Shown: piece by piece, positions 1-8,142 of the stretch
Layout of the letters: each line of letters opens with the position of its first letter
How positions within the stretch are numbered: position 1 is the stretch's first letter
Source: GCA-003244245 sp032230565
Lineage (GTDB): Bacteria; Actinomycetota; Actinomycetes; Mycobacteriales; Pseudonocardiaceae
Length of the DNA stretch: 35,060 nt
Assembly (NCBI GenBank): GCA_032230565.1
Contig: JAVXWL010000143.1
Coordinates: 1-35,060 of the forward strand
Direction: 5' to 3'
Made by a program: the position numbers and the translations under genes
The notes under the pieces: generated by a model
Told to the model about the DNA's origin: nothing
The model's database searches: none
The model's input: only the letters and a program-made list of their open reading frames with translations

Positions 1-183
1 GCCGGGTGCTCCACATGGACCCCTGCCCCTGGCCCGCTCCACGGCAAGGCCGCCGACGCGACGGGATACCCACTCACCCACACTCACGTCCTGCGACAGG
101 ACGCCACACCTCGCACGTCCGGCGATCTTGTCTCGTGCCCCTCGCGTGCCCGTTCCCTCGGGAACTCACGGGGAACCACGGAC

Positions 184-214
184 AATCACGGTCAGAATCC
201 CGCTGACCGTGATT
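184..214. repeat. 12-bp perfect inverted repeat with 7-nt loop
   Basis: AATCACGGTCAG at 184-195 is perfectly complemented by CTGACCGTGATT at 203-214, with AATCCCG between. No T-run follows, so it is not a classical terminator. It lies about 60 bp left of the tRNA 3'-half relic and could be a recombinase arm or core site, or the end of a transcript from outside the window. Function is unknown. The rest of 1-277 shows no supportable gene. Confidence 0.5.
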
Positions 215-271
215 GAGAAGGCTTCCCTGCTCACAGTCGGTTATGGGCCGGACCTTTGCAAGGCGGGGGTT

Positions 272-297
272 GAGGGTTCAAGTCCCTTCGTCTCCAC
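272..297 (+). other. tRNA 3'-half relic (T arm plus acceptor strand), att-site-like
   Basis: Positions 272-288 fold as a 5-bp T stem around the loop TTCAAGT (277-283). CGTCTCC (289-295) follows as an acceptor 3' strand, then discriminator A and C. The matching 5' strand GGAGACG is not found upstream and no D arm is visible, so this is half a tRNA or tmRNA gene. Such 3' halves are typically left at the far end of integrated elements that use a tRNA 3' end as attachment site. If so, an element or its scar extends to the left, outside the window. It overlaps the last codons of the PGPGW gene on the other strand. Confidence 0.5.
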
Positions 298-727
298 GAG
301 GTCTGTTACTGCCGTGACTGAAGCGGCGGTAACTGTAAACGAGCAGCACCAGCACCACGATGCCGGAGAGGATCAGGCTGGATCCGGTTGCCACGCCGCC
401 GAGCGGCAGCGCTGGTACCAGGATCCAGGCGAGGCCGGCTCCGATCAGCGCGAGGCCGCACAACGCCGTTGCGCTAATCCGCAGCGGTGAACCGACGCTC
501 TGTGCGGCGGCTTGCGTTGCGCGCCTTCGCACCGGGCCCGTCATGCGGCGTGCCCACGGATACTCGTTGGCGAGCAGAATCAGACCAGCCAGCACCAGCA
601 GCAGCCCGGGCCCGGGCAACACGAGCAATCCGATCCCTACCACGCACAGCGCCACCCCGGCGACCGTCACGAGCACCCGGCGAGCCAGCCCGGTCTTCTT
701 CTCGCTCCGCTCGTTCACCTGCTGCAT
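278..727 (-). CDS. PGPGW/TIGR02611-type small membrane protein
   Basis: This 149-aa integral membrane protein has the hallmark segment LLVLPGPGLLLVLAGLILLA (residues about 38-57) followed by NEYPWARR, typical of the PGPGW (TIGR02611) family of unknown function. Hydrophobic segments lie near residues 17-60 and 87-132, with a basic linker between and a charged tail. The ATG at 727 is preceded by GAGGACGG at suitable spacing. The last codons overlap the tRNA 3'-half relic, so the C-terminus (GDEGT) may have been created by a recombination junction. It is divergent from the phosphatase pseudogene, with a 14-bp palindrome in the gap. Family assignment is good; the role is unknown. Confidence 0.8.
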   Translation of the reverse strand: MQQVNERSEKKTGLARRVLVTVAGVALCVVGIGLLVLPGPGLLLVLAGLILLANEYPWARRMTGPVRRRATQAAAQSVGSPLRISATALCGLALIGAGLAWILVPALPLGGVATGSSLILSGIVVLVLLVYSYRRFSHGSNRPRGDEGT

Positions 728-768
728 CGGCCGTCCTCATGGTGTTTGATCCGTCAAAGTCAGTTACC

Positions 769-782
769 CACAGTGCACTGTG
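769..782. promoter_or_regulatory. 14-bp perfect palindrome in a divergent promoter region
   Basis: CACAGTGCACTGTG is self-complementary and sits about midway between the divergent starts at 727 and 830. A dimeric regulator site is the simplest reading; no regulator is identified. Confidence 0.35.
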
Positions 783-829
783 CTCATGCGTACGCCGAAC
801 AACTCACGTCGCAACACTAAGCTGGTCCG

Positions 830-2967
830 GTGTCTACCGGGGAGGTGCTCGACGATCCGGCGCCGCTAGCGGCGGTGGCCAGACTGCTGCCGGTGGCGCA
901 GGCCAACCGGCAGGCGCTGGACCGGCTGGCGGAGCTGGCGGCGATCGTGATGGACGCCCCGGTCGGGATCGTGAATTTGATCGACGATCAGCAGAACTTC
1001 GTGGGCATGGTGGGGCTGGGCGAGCCATTCGCGACATCCCGGGTGGCATCGATAGACACCGGTTTCTGCCCGTCCACGTTCTTCGCGGGTAGTCCGCTCT
1101 ACATCGAGGACGCCGCCGAGTCCCCGTTTGCTGACCATCCGGCCCGGGTCGAGTTGGGTTTCAACGCCTACGCCGGCTTCCCGTTGCGCGATCCCGACGG
1201 CCAGGTGATCGGCACCCTGTGCGCGCTGGACACCCGGCCGCACCGGTGGCGGCGGGTCGATCGCTTAGCGCTCGAGGCGCTGGCGAACTCGGTGATCAAC
1301 GAGATGGCGCTGCACCAGGACATCGACCGCCGCCAACGGGTGCTGGATGCTTTCACCGCCGCGCCGGCGGCGATCGCGGTCACCCGCGGTCCGCAGCACA
1401 TCGTGGAGAATCACAATCCGGCCTATGAGGCGCTGTTCGGCGAGCTGCCGCTTGAAGTGCCCGCCCGTGAGGCGATGTCACAGGTGCCGGATGAGTTCTT
1501 CGCGTTGATGGACCAGGTACTGGCAGCGGTACCGAGTACCGCTCGGCTGAGGCCCCGGTGACCATGGTCTGGCCCGGCGAGCAGCGCCCCCGTGAACGGT
1601 TCTTTGACTTCTCTTACTCCGCGATCCGTCGCACCGCCGGCGATGAGGTGGATCACCGAGGGCTGCTGTTGGTTGCGGTGGAGGTCACCGACCGGGTACA
1701 AACGCGCCGCGAGCTGGAACGCCACGCCCGCCGCCAGGAACTGCTCGCGCGGGCGAGCGCGAGTTTGAACCGTAGCCTCGACCCGGGAGCGGAACTTCAG
1801 GAACTCGCCCGGGGCGGTGGTCCCCGAGCTCGCTGATCTGTCCACGGTGCACGTGCTGGTCCGTCCGGTGCCCCCCTGCACCGAACCGCCACTGCCGGTG
1901 ATCACAAACCGGGTGGCCGTCGCGGCATACCCGGCGTCACGATGGCGCCGCGGCTTACCGGCCTGCGCTGGAACGGTGATGGCGACCCGATCACCGCGGC
2001 GATCCGCGGCGGTGAGCTGGTGCGCCAACCCGTGTCCACTACTGAGGTGCCATCGTGGGCGCAAAAGACCGGAACAGCTGATATCTTTCGCGACGGGTTG
2101 AGCCAGGTGGTGGTCGCCCCGGTGATCGTGGATGGTCTCGTGGTGGCGGTGGTCTCCTTCCTGATGCATCACACCCGACCGCCGTGGAACGAAGACGACC
2201 TGCACGCGTTGGGGCAGATCGCCCGCTACGCCGGCATCGCCTTGGAACATGGCCTGACCTACCAGGCGACTCGTGAGTCGGCGTTGGTGCTGTAACGCAG
2301 CCTGCTCACCGAACCGCCGACGGTGCCTGGACTGCGAATCTGCGCCCGCTACCGCCCGGCCGGGCGGGACGAGGTCGGCGGCGACTGGTATGACGCGTTC
2401 CTGCGCCGCCCGGACCAGCTGGCGGTGGTGATCGGCGACGTCGTCGGGCACGACATCACCGCCGCCGCGGCGATGGGCCACCTTCGCGCTACCCTACGCG
2501 GCTTGGCCTTCGACCGCGACGAAGGACCGGCCGCGATCCTAGACAGGCTTGCCGAGATCAACGCCGGCCTTGCGATCACCCCGTTCGCGACGCTGCTCTA
2601 CGCCAATCTCACCAACACCGACGACCGCTGGACGATGCGCTGGGCCAGCGCCGGGCACCTACCCCCGTTGCTCGCCACCGACGGCCACGTCGCGCTGCTG
2701 ACCGGGGTCAGCGGCCCGGCATTGGTCTGCACGCAGACTCAGCCGCGCACCGAGGGCGAGATCACCCTGCATGCTGGATCAACCTTGTTGCTCTACACCG
2801 ACGGTTTAGTCGAACGCCGCGGCACAGACCTCACCGACAACCTCAGTTGCCTGGTCAGCCGAGTCGCTGCCGACACCCGCCACCGCATCGAGCCGCTCTG
2901 TGACGACCTGCTGGCCAACGCACCCACCGACGATGACATCGCGGTGCTGGCCATCCACGTCGGTTAA
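830..2967 (+). pseudogene. GAF-PAS-GAF-SpoIIE (PP2C-type) phosphatase, decayed
   Basis: Read across frames, this is one serine phosphatase of about 710 aa of the anti-sigma/anti-anti-sigma partner-switch type. A first GAF domain lies in 830-1350 (IDTGFCPSTFF, FPLRDPDGQVIGTLC) and a PAS-like segment in 1350-1720. A second GAF follows in 1740-2280 and a SpoIIE/PP2C domain in 2323-2967 (EVGGDWYDA, VIGDVVGHD, LLLYTDGLVE, DDDIAVLAI). The reading frame is lost about 1524-1530, gains a base in the GGGG run at 1811-1814, and loses one near 1930. An in-frame TAA at 2293 sits where relatives read Gln in LQRSLL. The phosphatase motifs remain intact, so a short catalytic domain from 2323 might still be translated. 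Three shifts plus a nonsense codon favour a true pseudogene over sequencing error. Confidence 0.85.
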
Positions 2968-3182
2968 CTCGTGAGATCGTCGAACTCGCCGGCTTTGACG
3001 CCGTGAATCCACGCGGTCATCTCGGCGGTTGTAAACAGCACCACCCCGGCGTCGGGATGGTTGCTGTTGCGCACCGCAATTCGCCCATCGGGCAAAGTGG
3101 CGACCTGGACGCAGGTTCCGTTGTTTCCGCTGAAACTGCTGATCCGCCAGGAAGCTACGGCTAGCTGTAGTGGACTAGACAC
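2964..3182 (-). CDS. DUF397 domain protein
   Basis: This 72-aa protein has the DUF397 signature: WRISSFSGNNGTCVQVA, then LPDGRIAVRNSNHPDAGVVLFTTAEMTAWIHGVKAGEFDDL. DUF397 proteins occur next to XRE/DUF5753 regulators in many actinomycetes, and some such pairs have been reported to act together in controlling development. It starts 18 bp after the regulator stop on the same strand, so the two are probably one transcript. Its stop overlaps the end of the convergent phosphatase pseudogene by 4 bp. Family membership is clear; the molecular function here is inferred. Confidence 0.9.
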   Translation of the reverse strand: MSSPLQLAVASWRISSFSGNNGTCVQVATLPDGRIAVRNSNHPDAGVVLFTTAEMTAWIHGVKAGEFDDLTS

Positions 3183-3200
3183 GCGCTGTCCCTCCGAACT

Positions 3201-4079
3201 TCATTCCCCGACGACTGAATGGATGAATGAGATGGACCGTTCGGGGTCAAGGGCGACCCGCTGTAGATCCTCAGCCACCATCGTATACGACTGAACCTGT
3301 TCTGCATCTTGTAAATACACCGCCCCATCATGGAGTTCGACGTAGCCGATCGCGCGCACGTTCGCGAAAGACAACACGACGAACTGCCCGGTCAGCGCGG
3401 TGTGCGGGCCGTCTTCGGGACGGATCACCTGGATCGTTACGGTAGGTAACTCCGCCATGGCCAGCAGATGTCGAAGTTGCGCGCGCCTCAACTCCGGGTC
3501 ACCCACCGCGAGCCGCAATGCACCTTCAGTGATAACCGCATGCAGCTGGAGCGGCCGCTGAAGATCGGTGAGCCGGCGGGTGCGGGCAATCCGTAAGCCG
3601 ACGAACCGCTCGCTGTAGTCGGCACGCACCCGAGGTGTGTTAGCGGTGACCGCTGCCGCGTATTGCGCTGTCTGCAACAAACCTGGAATCAGCATCGGCT
3701 CGAAAACGAACTCGCGCTCGGCGAGGCCTTCCAGGCCGACGAACGTCTTCATCCAGTCCGGGACGACCTGCGCCCACGGCGCCCACCAGCTGGCCTCGTC
3801 AGCTCGACTGGTCAGCGAGATGAGCCGCTCGATATCGGTTTGCTCGGCGCCGTAGCCGGCGAGCAGCCGAGCGATGTCGTGCGGATCCTGCTGCTGGCGA
3901 CCGGTCTCCAGATGGCCGAGCTTGGCCCGGCTGATCCCGCTCTGTTCACTGGCCTCGGTCAGGGACAACTTGGCCGCGTTGCGGTAGCGGGCCAGCTCCA
4001 CGCCGATCAGCCAGCGCAGCGGCGCTGGACCTTCCCGCAACGACGCTTCGGCCGCCGGTTTTGTCATGAGACGTCTCAT
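3201..4079 (-). CDS. XRE-family regulator with DUF5753 sensor domain
   Basis: This 292-aa DNA-binding regulator has an N-terminal helix-turn-helix (about residues 20-80, SLTEASEQSGISRAKLGHLE) followed by a DUF5753 domain (about 95-285, FEPMLIPGLLQTAQYA and LTGQFVVLSF). I chose the ATG at 4079 (MRRLMTKP) because GGGGGAC lies at proper spacing upstream. An ATG at 4067 and an ATG at 4103 are alternatives. A 16-bp palindrome covers both the 4079 and 4067 starts, which suggests autorepression at the operator/start. It is followed by DUF397 in the same operon and is divergent from the small Cys-rich gene. This trio is a common actinomycete module, often inferred to be developmental or defence-related. 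Confidence 0.88.
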   Translation of the reverse strand: MRRLMTKPAAEASLREGPAPLRWLIGVELARYRNAAKLSLTEASEQSGISRAKLGHLETGRQQQDPHDIARLLAGYGAEQTDIERLISLTSRADEASWWAPWAQVVPDWMKTFVGLEGLAEREFVFEPMLIPGLLQTAQYAAAVTANTPRVRADYSERFVGLRIARTRRLTDLQRPLQLHAVITEGALRLAVGDPELRRAQLRHLLAMAELPTVTIQVIRPEDGPHTALTGQFVVLSFANVRAIGYVELHDGAVYLQDAEQVQSYTMVAEDLQRVALDPERSISFIHSVVGE

Positions 4080-4080
4080 G
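4065..4080. promoter_or_regulatory. 16-bp perfect palindrome over the regulator start codon
   Basis: CATGAGACGTCTCATG is fully self-complementary and includes the two candidate ATG starts (4079 and 4067) of the XRE regulator. Its position would let a bound dimer block initiation, so it is a candidate autoregulatory operator. Confidence 0.5.
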
Positions 4081-4551
4081 TATAGTCCCCCGAACTGATA
4101 CACGTCCCACCGTCCGATTTGCTCGAACGGACCCGACCGACGGAGCGCGAGGAAGCGCTAGCCAGTACCACGGTGGTCAATGAACCACGGTGCGTACTGA
4201 TTCGCCTTCTCGAGCTTGGTGGCCGGGATTGGTCGCTGGTGAGGTTACCGGCCTATCTGCCGAAAATCCGGCAGGCTCGCTGTCGGTTTTGTCCGCGTGT
4301 TGAGTGGTCGCTTAGCCTGTGTGTCGGCAACGTACGGGGTTCACCCAGAATTGTCATTTCACTACCGACCGGAGAAGTCGATTGTGGACCAGGCTCCGCC
4401 GGGCCATCAGATCCGAGACGAGCCGCAGCTCTTCGCCGATGCGCCGATGCGCGGGGCATCGCAGCTGGCGACCCTGCGGATACCCGAGCCACAATTTCCC
4501 ACCAAGACAGCCGTTCGACGGCCACGCCGCCCCACACCGGTTCGCGCTCCG
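4081..4551. other. 470-bp intergenic stretch, no supported gene
   Basis: Open frames exist on both strands but none shows family-like sequence. ACCACGGTG occurs twice as a direct repeat (4167-4175 and 4184-4192, 17-bp period), with GTAC near both outer ends. This may be a regulatory region of the divergent small gene. The frame of that gene stays open up to a GTG at 4297, but the upstream part does not resemble a protein family I know. Confidence 0.35.
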
Positions 4552-4791
4552 GTGGATCAGCGGGACATCAGTGATCGGGCCGGCAGGCCAGGCGTCGACC
4601 AGCTGCGGTGGGCACGCTGTCCCGAGGACGGGCGCTTGCACCTGCTGCAGCCTGCTGGCGTCGACCTCGCCGCCGCCAGTGGCCATGCCGAGGCTGTGTG
4701 TGGCCACCGCGTGCCCGCCCAAGGCCTCACCATCAACGGCGTCCCGGCGGGGGCGTTATGTATGGCGTGCGTGATCGGTGCCACGTCGTGA
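4552..4791 (+). CDS. small Cys/His-rich protein associated with XRE/DUF397 modules
   Basis: The recognisable part is the last 60 or so residues. It contains RWARCPEDGRLHLL, then GHAEAVCGHRVPAQGL, then PAGALCMACVIG. The spaced Cys (one, one, then CxxC) and His residues suggest a small metal-binding fold. Similar short proteins occur beside XRE/DUF5753 regulators in actinomycetes as I remember them; this is recollection, not a search. The start is uncertain: GTG 4552 is in frame but lacks a clear Shine-Dalgarno, and a GTG at 4297 would give 164 aa. The opposite strand is also open (4354-4722) but shows no conserved pattern. Role unknown. Confidence 0.5.
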   Translation: MDQRDISDRAGRPGVDQLRWARCPEDGRLHLLQPAGVDLAAASGHAEAVCGHRVPAQGLTINGVPAGALCMACVIGATS

Positions 4792-4806
4792 CAACGGCGG
4801 CTGCGC

Positions 4807-5055
4807 TCAGCTGAGATAGCCCTCGACCTCACTGGCCGGGCGGACCTCGGCGTCGTCGGGATCCTGACCGGCCGCCGCGCGAGCCCGACGTTGCCGCAGC
4901 AGATCCCAGCACTGGTCGAGCTGCTGCTCCAGGGACCGCAGCTGGGCGTGCTCGTCGTCGGTGGTGATCTCACCGCGGCCGACGCGCTCGCGCAGTGCGT
5001 GCTCGGCATCGACCAGCTGATGAATACGGCCCAGCACCTCACCGTTATCGGCCAT
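4807..5055 (-). CDS. DUF2630 family protein
   Basis: This 82-aa soluble helical protein closely matches the DUF2630 pattern: VLGRIHQLVDAEHALRER at the N-terminus, then LRSLEQQLDQCWDLLRQRRARAAAG, ending DPDDAEVRPASEVEGYL. The family is short, actinobacterial and of unknown function, probably a helical hairpin. The ATG at 5055 follows AGGGGG by 9 nt. It has no operon partner: the neighbour at 4791 is convergent and the gene at 5220 divergent. Confidence 0.9.
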   Translation of the reverse strand: MADNGEVLGRIHQLVDAEHALRERVGRGEITTDDEHAQLRSLEQQLDQCWDLLRQRRARAAAGQDPDDAEVRPASEVEGYLS

Positions 5056-5219
5056 CCGAACTACCCCCTGTCCGCACCTATGAGCCAGCTACCCCGACGA
5101 TACCGACAACGCGCAGGAGCGGCCCGTCGCTAGCGGCTCTTTGCTGGTGGCGTCGCCGGCGCTGTGGCCGGAGGCGCGGGTTCTGGGATGGTGACGGGAT
5201 CACCTGAGGAGTTGACGTT

Positions 5220-5963
5220 GTGAACAGCGACTTCCCTGACTTGCCAGGCACGCCGCAGACGGCGTTGCGTCCCGAGGATCTGGCCACCTTGCCCGCAACC
5301 GCCCCGTCCCCGCCGTGGCGAATCACCGCTGCCGCGCTGTTGTGGACGGATCGACCGGACGTCCGCGCCCGGGCGGCGATCGATGCTGTAGTGCCGAGGG
5401 AGGTCTCGGCCGGCGCCACGCCGATCGCCACGGTTGGAGCGCTGATCCGGTACCTGCGCACCCCCGTCGGGCGCTACCGCGAGGTCATCGGGGCGGTCGT
5501 CTACCGTCGAGGCGCCACCGTGTTCACTCACATCCCCTTCATCGCCGTCGACTCTGCGGCCAGCGTGGTCGGCGGACGCACGAACTGGGCGCTGCCCAAG
5601 ACGTTGGCCAGCTTCGAAGGTCAGCCGGCACACGGCGTCTCCATGGCAGCGACCGGCAACGACTGGTGCGTCGAAGCCACCCCCACCTCGTACCGGCTCA
5701 TGGTGCCCATGCTGGTACCGAAGCTGCTCGCGGTGGTACAGCTCGGCCCGCACCGCACGGTGTGGTCGGTGCGACCCAGCTGTTACGGCGTAACCCGGCT
5801 GGCCCGGATCGACGTGCGGATGACAGCTGCTCCCACGCTGCAAGACTGGTTCCCGTCAGGTATCCGCCGCGGTGTCCTTAGCCCTCAGCTGACCATGTTC
5901 CTGAACAGCCCGAATGCAGGGTCAGCGGATGTTGATCGCGGTGACGCCGGTGTTGGTGCCTAG
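5220..5963 (+). CDS. acetoacetate decarboxylase-like protein
   Basis: This 247-aa protein resembles the acetoacetate decarboxylase (ADC) superfamily. The central GGRTNWALPKTLASFEG (about 118-134) aligns with the ADC segment that carries the Schiff-base lysine; K127 is the candidate. Many members of this superfamily are not decarboxylases, so the substrate is open. The start is GTG 5220 behind TGAGGAG with 8-nt spacing. Its last 42 bp overlap the 3' end of the convergent PQQ-repeat lipoprotein gene, so the tail (residues about 234-247) is probably unstructured. A function in small ketone or acid metabolism is only an inference. Confidence 0.7.
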   Translation: MNSDFPDLPGTPQTALRPEDLATLPATAPSPPWRITAAALLWTDRPDVRARAAIDAVVPREVSAGATPIATVGALIRYLRTPVGRYREVIGAVVYRRGATVFTHIPFIAVDSAASVVGGRTNWALPKTLASFEGQPAHGVSMAATGNDWCVEATPTSYRLMVPMLVPKLLAVVQLGPHRTVWSVRPSCYGVTRLARIDVRMTAAPTLQDWFPSGIRRGVLSPQLTMFLNSPNAGSADVDRGDAGVGA

Positions 5964-7292
5964 GTAGGCGTGGGTGCCGGCGAGGGTCGGGGAGGCGAAG
6001 TGGGGGAGGTCGCCAACTTGGATGCGCTGGCGAGGGGTGCCGGTGGCCGGGTCCAGGGCGTAGAGGATGCCGTGGTCGGTGTCGGTCACCCAGACCGCGC
6101 CGCCACCGACGACCGGGGAACCGTCCGCCGGTACCGACGCGGTCCACCGCACTCGTAACCCACCAGTGGGTTCGACGGCCACCGCGCGGGTGCGGTCCGG
6201 GCACGGGATGTACACCGTCGAGCCGGCCACCGCAGGACCGCCGAAAGCCGGGCAGATCGGGGTCCTGGTGAGCTGGCCGCCGATACCACCAAGCTGCGCG
6301 GCGTCCAGCAGGTAACCGACGCCGCGCTTACCGACCGTGAGTACCCGGTCACCAATCACTGCCGGGCTCGCCGACCCCAGGTCGAGGTCGGAGGCGTTGT
6401 CGGCCATCCACTGCGCGGGGCTGAAGCTGTCCGGCAGGGTCAGTTGCGGCGTCAGCGCAAGTACCGAGTCGCTGTGGTCGTAGTCGCGGGTGGACTCGCC
6501 GTTGCCCACCGCGTAGAACAACCGTCCATTGTGGACAGCAGCGCCACCGGGTGCCCAGATTCCGGCTTCCCGGGTGGTTGGCACCGCATAGCTGCGCAGC
6601 GGTCCGGTACCGGTGGTCGGCGCGGCGACCACCGAACCGATGTAATCGCCGCAGTCGCCGAACAACCCGCCGTAGGCGACGTACACCCAGCCGTCGAGCA
6701 CCGTCAGCGCGGCTCGCTGCTGGTGGGCGATTTCGTCGCCCTTCGGCGGCGGCAGTGCGCGGCGCAGCATGACCGCGCCGCTGGCCAGGTCCACACCGGC
6801 CAGGGCGTGCCGGCCGCCTTGGGTCTCGGCGACCACGAACACCAGCCCGGTGGCCTGGTCGTAGGCCGGTGTGCCGGTGATCCCGAGCGGGTCGATGTTG
6901 CCGCAGGGTAAGTCCGAGCCTGGTACCGGCTGACCTAGCGACGCCGACCACATCACGTGCCCGTCCGCAGCCGCCAGCGCGTAGACCGTGTTGTGCTCGG
7001 TCGCCGCGATCACCTGGTCGCCGATCACCAATGGTTGGCCGTACACCGCGCCGTCGAGCTTGGTTCGCCACGCTGGGCGAAGCGTCCCGAGCGGGGCGAG
7101 CTGATCGGCGACGCCGGTGCGGGCGTTGTCGTGGTGGTAGGTCGGCCAGTCGGCGGCCACGATCGTGGCCGGCGAAGCCGCCCCGGGCGGTCGGGCGCTG
7201 CTCATCGGCGGTGGTGCCGGTGCCGGTGCCACGCCGGGGGCCGAGCAACCCGCGACGGTGGCGAGCACAACCACTGCGATGACGGCTCTCAT
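5922..7292 (-). CDS. PQQ-repeat beta-propeller lipoprotein
   Basis: This is a 456-aa exported protein. The signal peptide ends in the lipobox TVAGC, with Cys16 as the predicted lipidated residue. After a Pro/Ala-rich linker (17-45), WPTYHHDNARTG starts a propeller. Blades carry motifs such as VYALAAADGHVMWSASLG, VIGDRVLTVGKRGVGYLLDA and GILYALDPATGTPRQRI, typical of PQQ/quinoprotein-like repeats. No PQQ cofactor site is evident, so it may be a structural or binding propeller rather than a dehydrogenase. It is single-gene and convergent with the ADC-like gene, overlapping it by 42 bp. Confidence 0.82.
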   Translation of the reverse strand: MRAVIAVVVLATVAGCSAPGVAPAPAPPPMSSARPPGAASPATIVAADWPTYHHDNARTGVADQLAPLGTLRPAWRTKLDGAVYGQPLVIGDQVIAATEHNTVYALAAADGHVMWSASLGQPVPGSDLPCGNIDPLGITGTPAYDQATGLVFVVAETQGGRHALAGVDLASGAVMLRRALPPPKGDEIAHQQRAALTVLDGWVYVAYGGLFGDCGDYIGSVVAAPTTGTGPLRSYAVPTTREAGIWAPGGAAVHNGRLFYAVGNGESTRDYDHSDSVLALTPQLTLPDSFSPAQWMADNASDLDLGSASPAVIGDRVLTVGKRGVGYLLDAAQLGGIGGQLTRTPICPAFGGPAVAGSTVYIPCPDRTRAVAVEPTGGLRVRWTASVPADGSPVVGGGAVWVTDTDHGILYALDPATGTPRQRIQVGDLPHFASPTLAGTHAYLGTNTGVTAINIR

Positions 7293-7423
7293 GGCTGCCA
7301 GTGTGGAGGACTTCTACGGTGCGCGTTTACCCAGTTTGGCCGCTTGTGCGGTGGTAGCGGCGGGGCGACCCTTCTGTGGGTTTCCCGACCGCGGAAATCA
7401 GCAACGATAGGCAGGAGGCCGCC

Positions 7424-7717
7424 ATGGCCGGGTTTGTTCAGATCGTCGAGTTCCAGACATCGCGAATTGAGGAGGTCCAGGCGCTCGTCGAGGAGAGGCG
7501 TCCGCAGCTGGAGGCCGGCAACGCGGTGCGGCGGGTGACCGCCACCGCGGACCGGGACCGGCCTGGTTACTACCTCACGATCGTCGAGTTCGACTCCCAC
7601 GAAGCCGCGATGGAAAATTCGAACCGGCCGGAGACCAACGAGTTCGCGGCTGCGATGGCCAAGCTGTGCGACGGCCCAGCGAAGTTCTACAACTTAGACA
7701 TCTGGCAGACCTGGTAG
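7424..7717 (+). CDS. small dimeric alpha/beta-barrel (ABM-like) protein
   Basis: This 97-aa protein runs MAGFVQIVEFQTSRIEEVQAL, VRRVTATADRDRPGYYLTIVEFDSHEAAMENSN, then FAAAMAKLCDGPAKFYNLDIWQTW. The strand-helix-strand pattern and the repeated IVEF segments fit a ferredoxin-like dimeric alpha/beta barrel, as in antibiotic biosynthesis monooxygenase-like proteins. The start is ATG 7424, with AGGAGG 6 nt upstream; an upstream in-frame start at 7376 is less likely. No catalytic motif identifies a reaction. Confidence 0.72.
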   Translation: MAGFVQIVEFQTSRIEEVQALVEERRPQLEAGNAVRRVTATADRDRPGYYLTIVEFDSHEAAMENSNRPETNEFAAAMAKLCDGPAKFYNLDIWQTW

Positions 7718-7734
7718 TCCACTGTTGGTGGATC

Positions 7735-7793
7735 GCCAAGTGGAAGCTAATGCGTGTTCCTGGGCGTCCCGAAGCGCCTAGTGGAACCTAATG
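7735..7793 (+). repeat. repeat pair, left copies (period 41 bp)
   Basis: GCCAAGTGGAAGCTAATG (7735-7752) and GCCTAGTGGAACCTAATG (7776-7793) are near-identical direct copies offset by 41 bp. A second pair with 42-bp offset is at 11765-11824 in the same orientation. Paired repeats with this spacing resemble transposase-binding repeats at ends of IS21-like elements, but no transposase gene is present. Confidence 0.5.
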
Positions 7794-7821
7794 TCGCTGC
7801 AGCCACCGGAAAATCCTGGCG

Positions 7822-8142
7822 TCAGTTTCCGATCAGCTCGCGAATCTGCGCCGCGACCGCCGCATGACGGCCTGGATGAAGCTCAGCCACCTGTTCTTGG
7901 AGGACGGTGCGCGCTACCCATACCAGCCGGTCGAGCATCGCCGTACCAGCGTCGGCGATCGGCTCGCGGTAAGTGCCCTCATAGACGGCGCGGGAGTCGA
8001 CCTCCACCGCGATCACCCGCAGGTCACCGAAGGCGGCGTTGTAGGCATCCGAGGACACGACGAGGTAGTTCATCGGGCCCATCACTTCGTCGCGGGAGAC
8101 CCACACCTGGCCGTATTGGATCGGTGCACTGGATGCGCTCAC
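7822..8142 (-). CDS. putative type II toxin (MazF/PemK-like)
   Basis: This 106-aa protein begins SAPIQYGQVWVSRDEVMGPMNYLVVSSDAYNAAF. That matches the opening beta strands of MazF/PemK-type toxins (GDVWxxxx...PxxVxSxD), continuing with DLRVIAVEV and a C-terminal helix. MazF-type toxins are sequence-specific endoribonucleases. The usual catalytic Arg/Thr pair cannot be assigned with confidence, so a CcdB-like gyrase poison is an alternative. The GTG start overlaps the antitoxin stop by 4 bp, the normal translational coupling of such pairs. Weak similarity, strong context. Confidence 0.65.
   Translation of the reverse strand: MSASSAPIQYGQVWVSRDEVMGPMNYLVVSSDAYNAAFGDLRVIAVEVDSRAVYEGTYREPIADAGTAMLDRLVWVARTVLQEQVAELHPGRHAAVAAQIRELIGN

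Noticed and set aside
226..297. Complete tRNA or tmRNA at the left end
   Set aside because: T arm and acceptor strand are convincing, but no 5' acceptor strand, D arm or tag frame can be found upstream, so only a half gene is reported.
4354..4722. Minus-strand frame of 122 aa opposite the small Cys-rich gene
   Set aside because: No family pattern; the plus strand has spaced Cys/His and a known-looking ending, so this is treated as a shadow.
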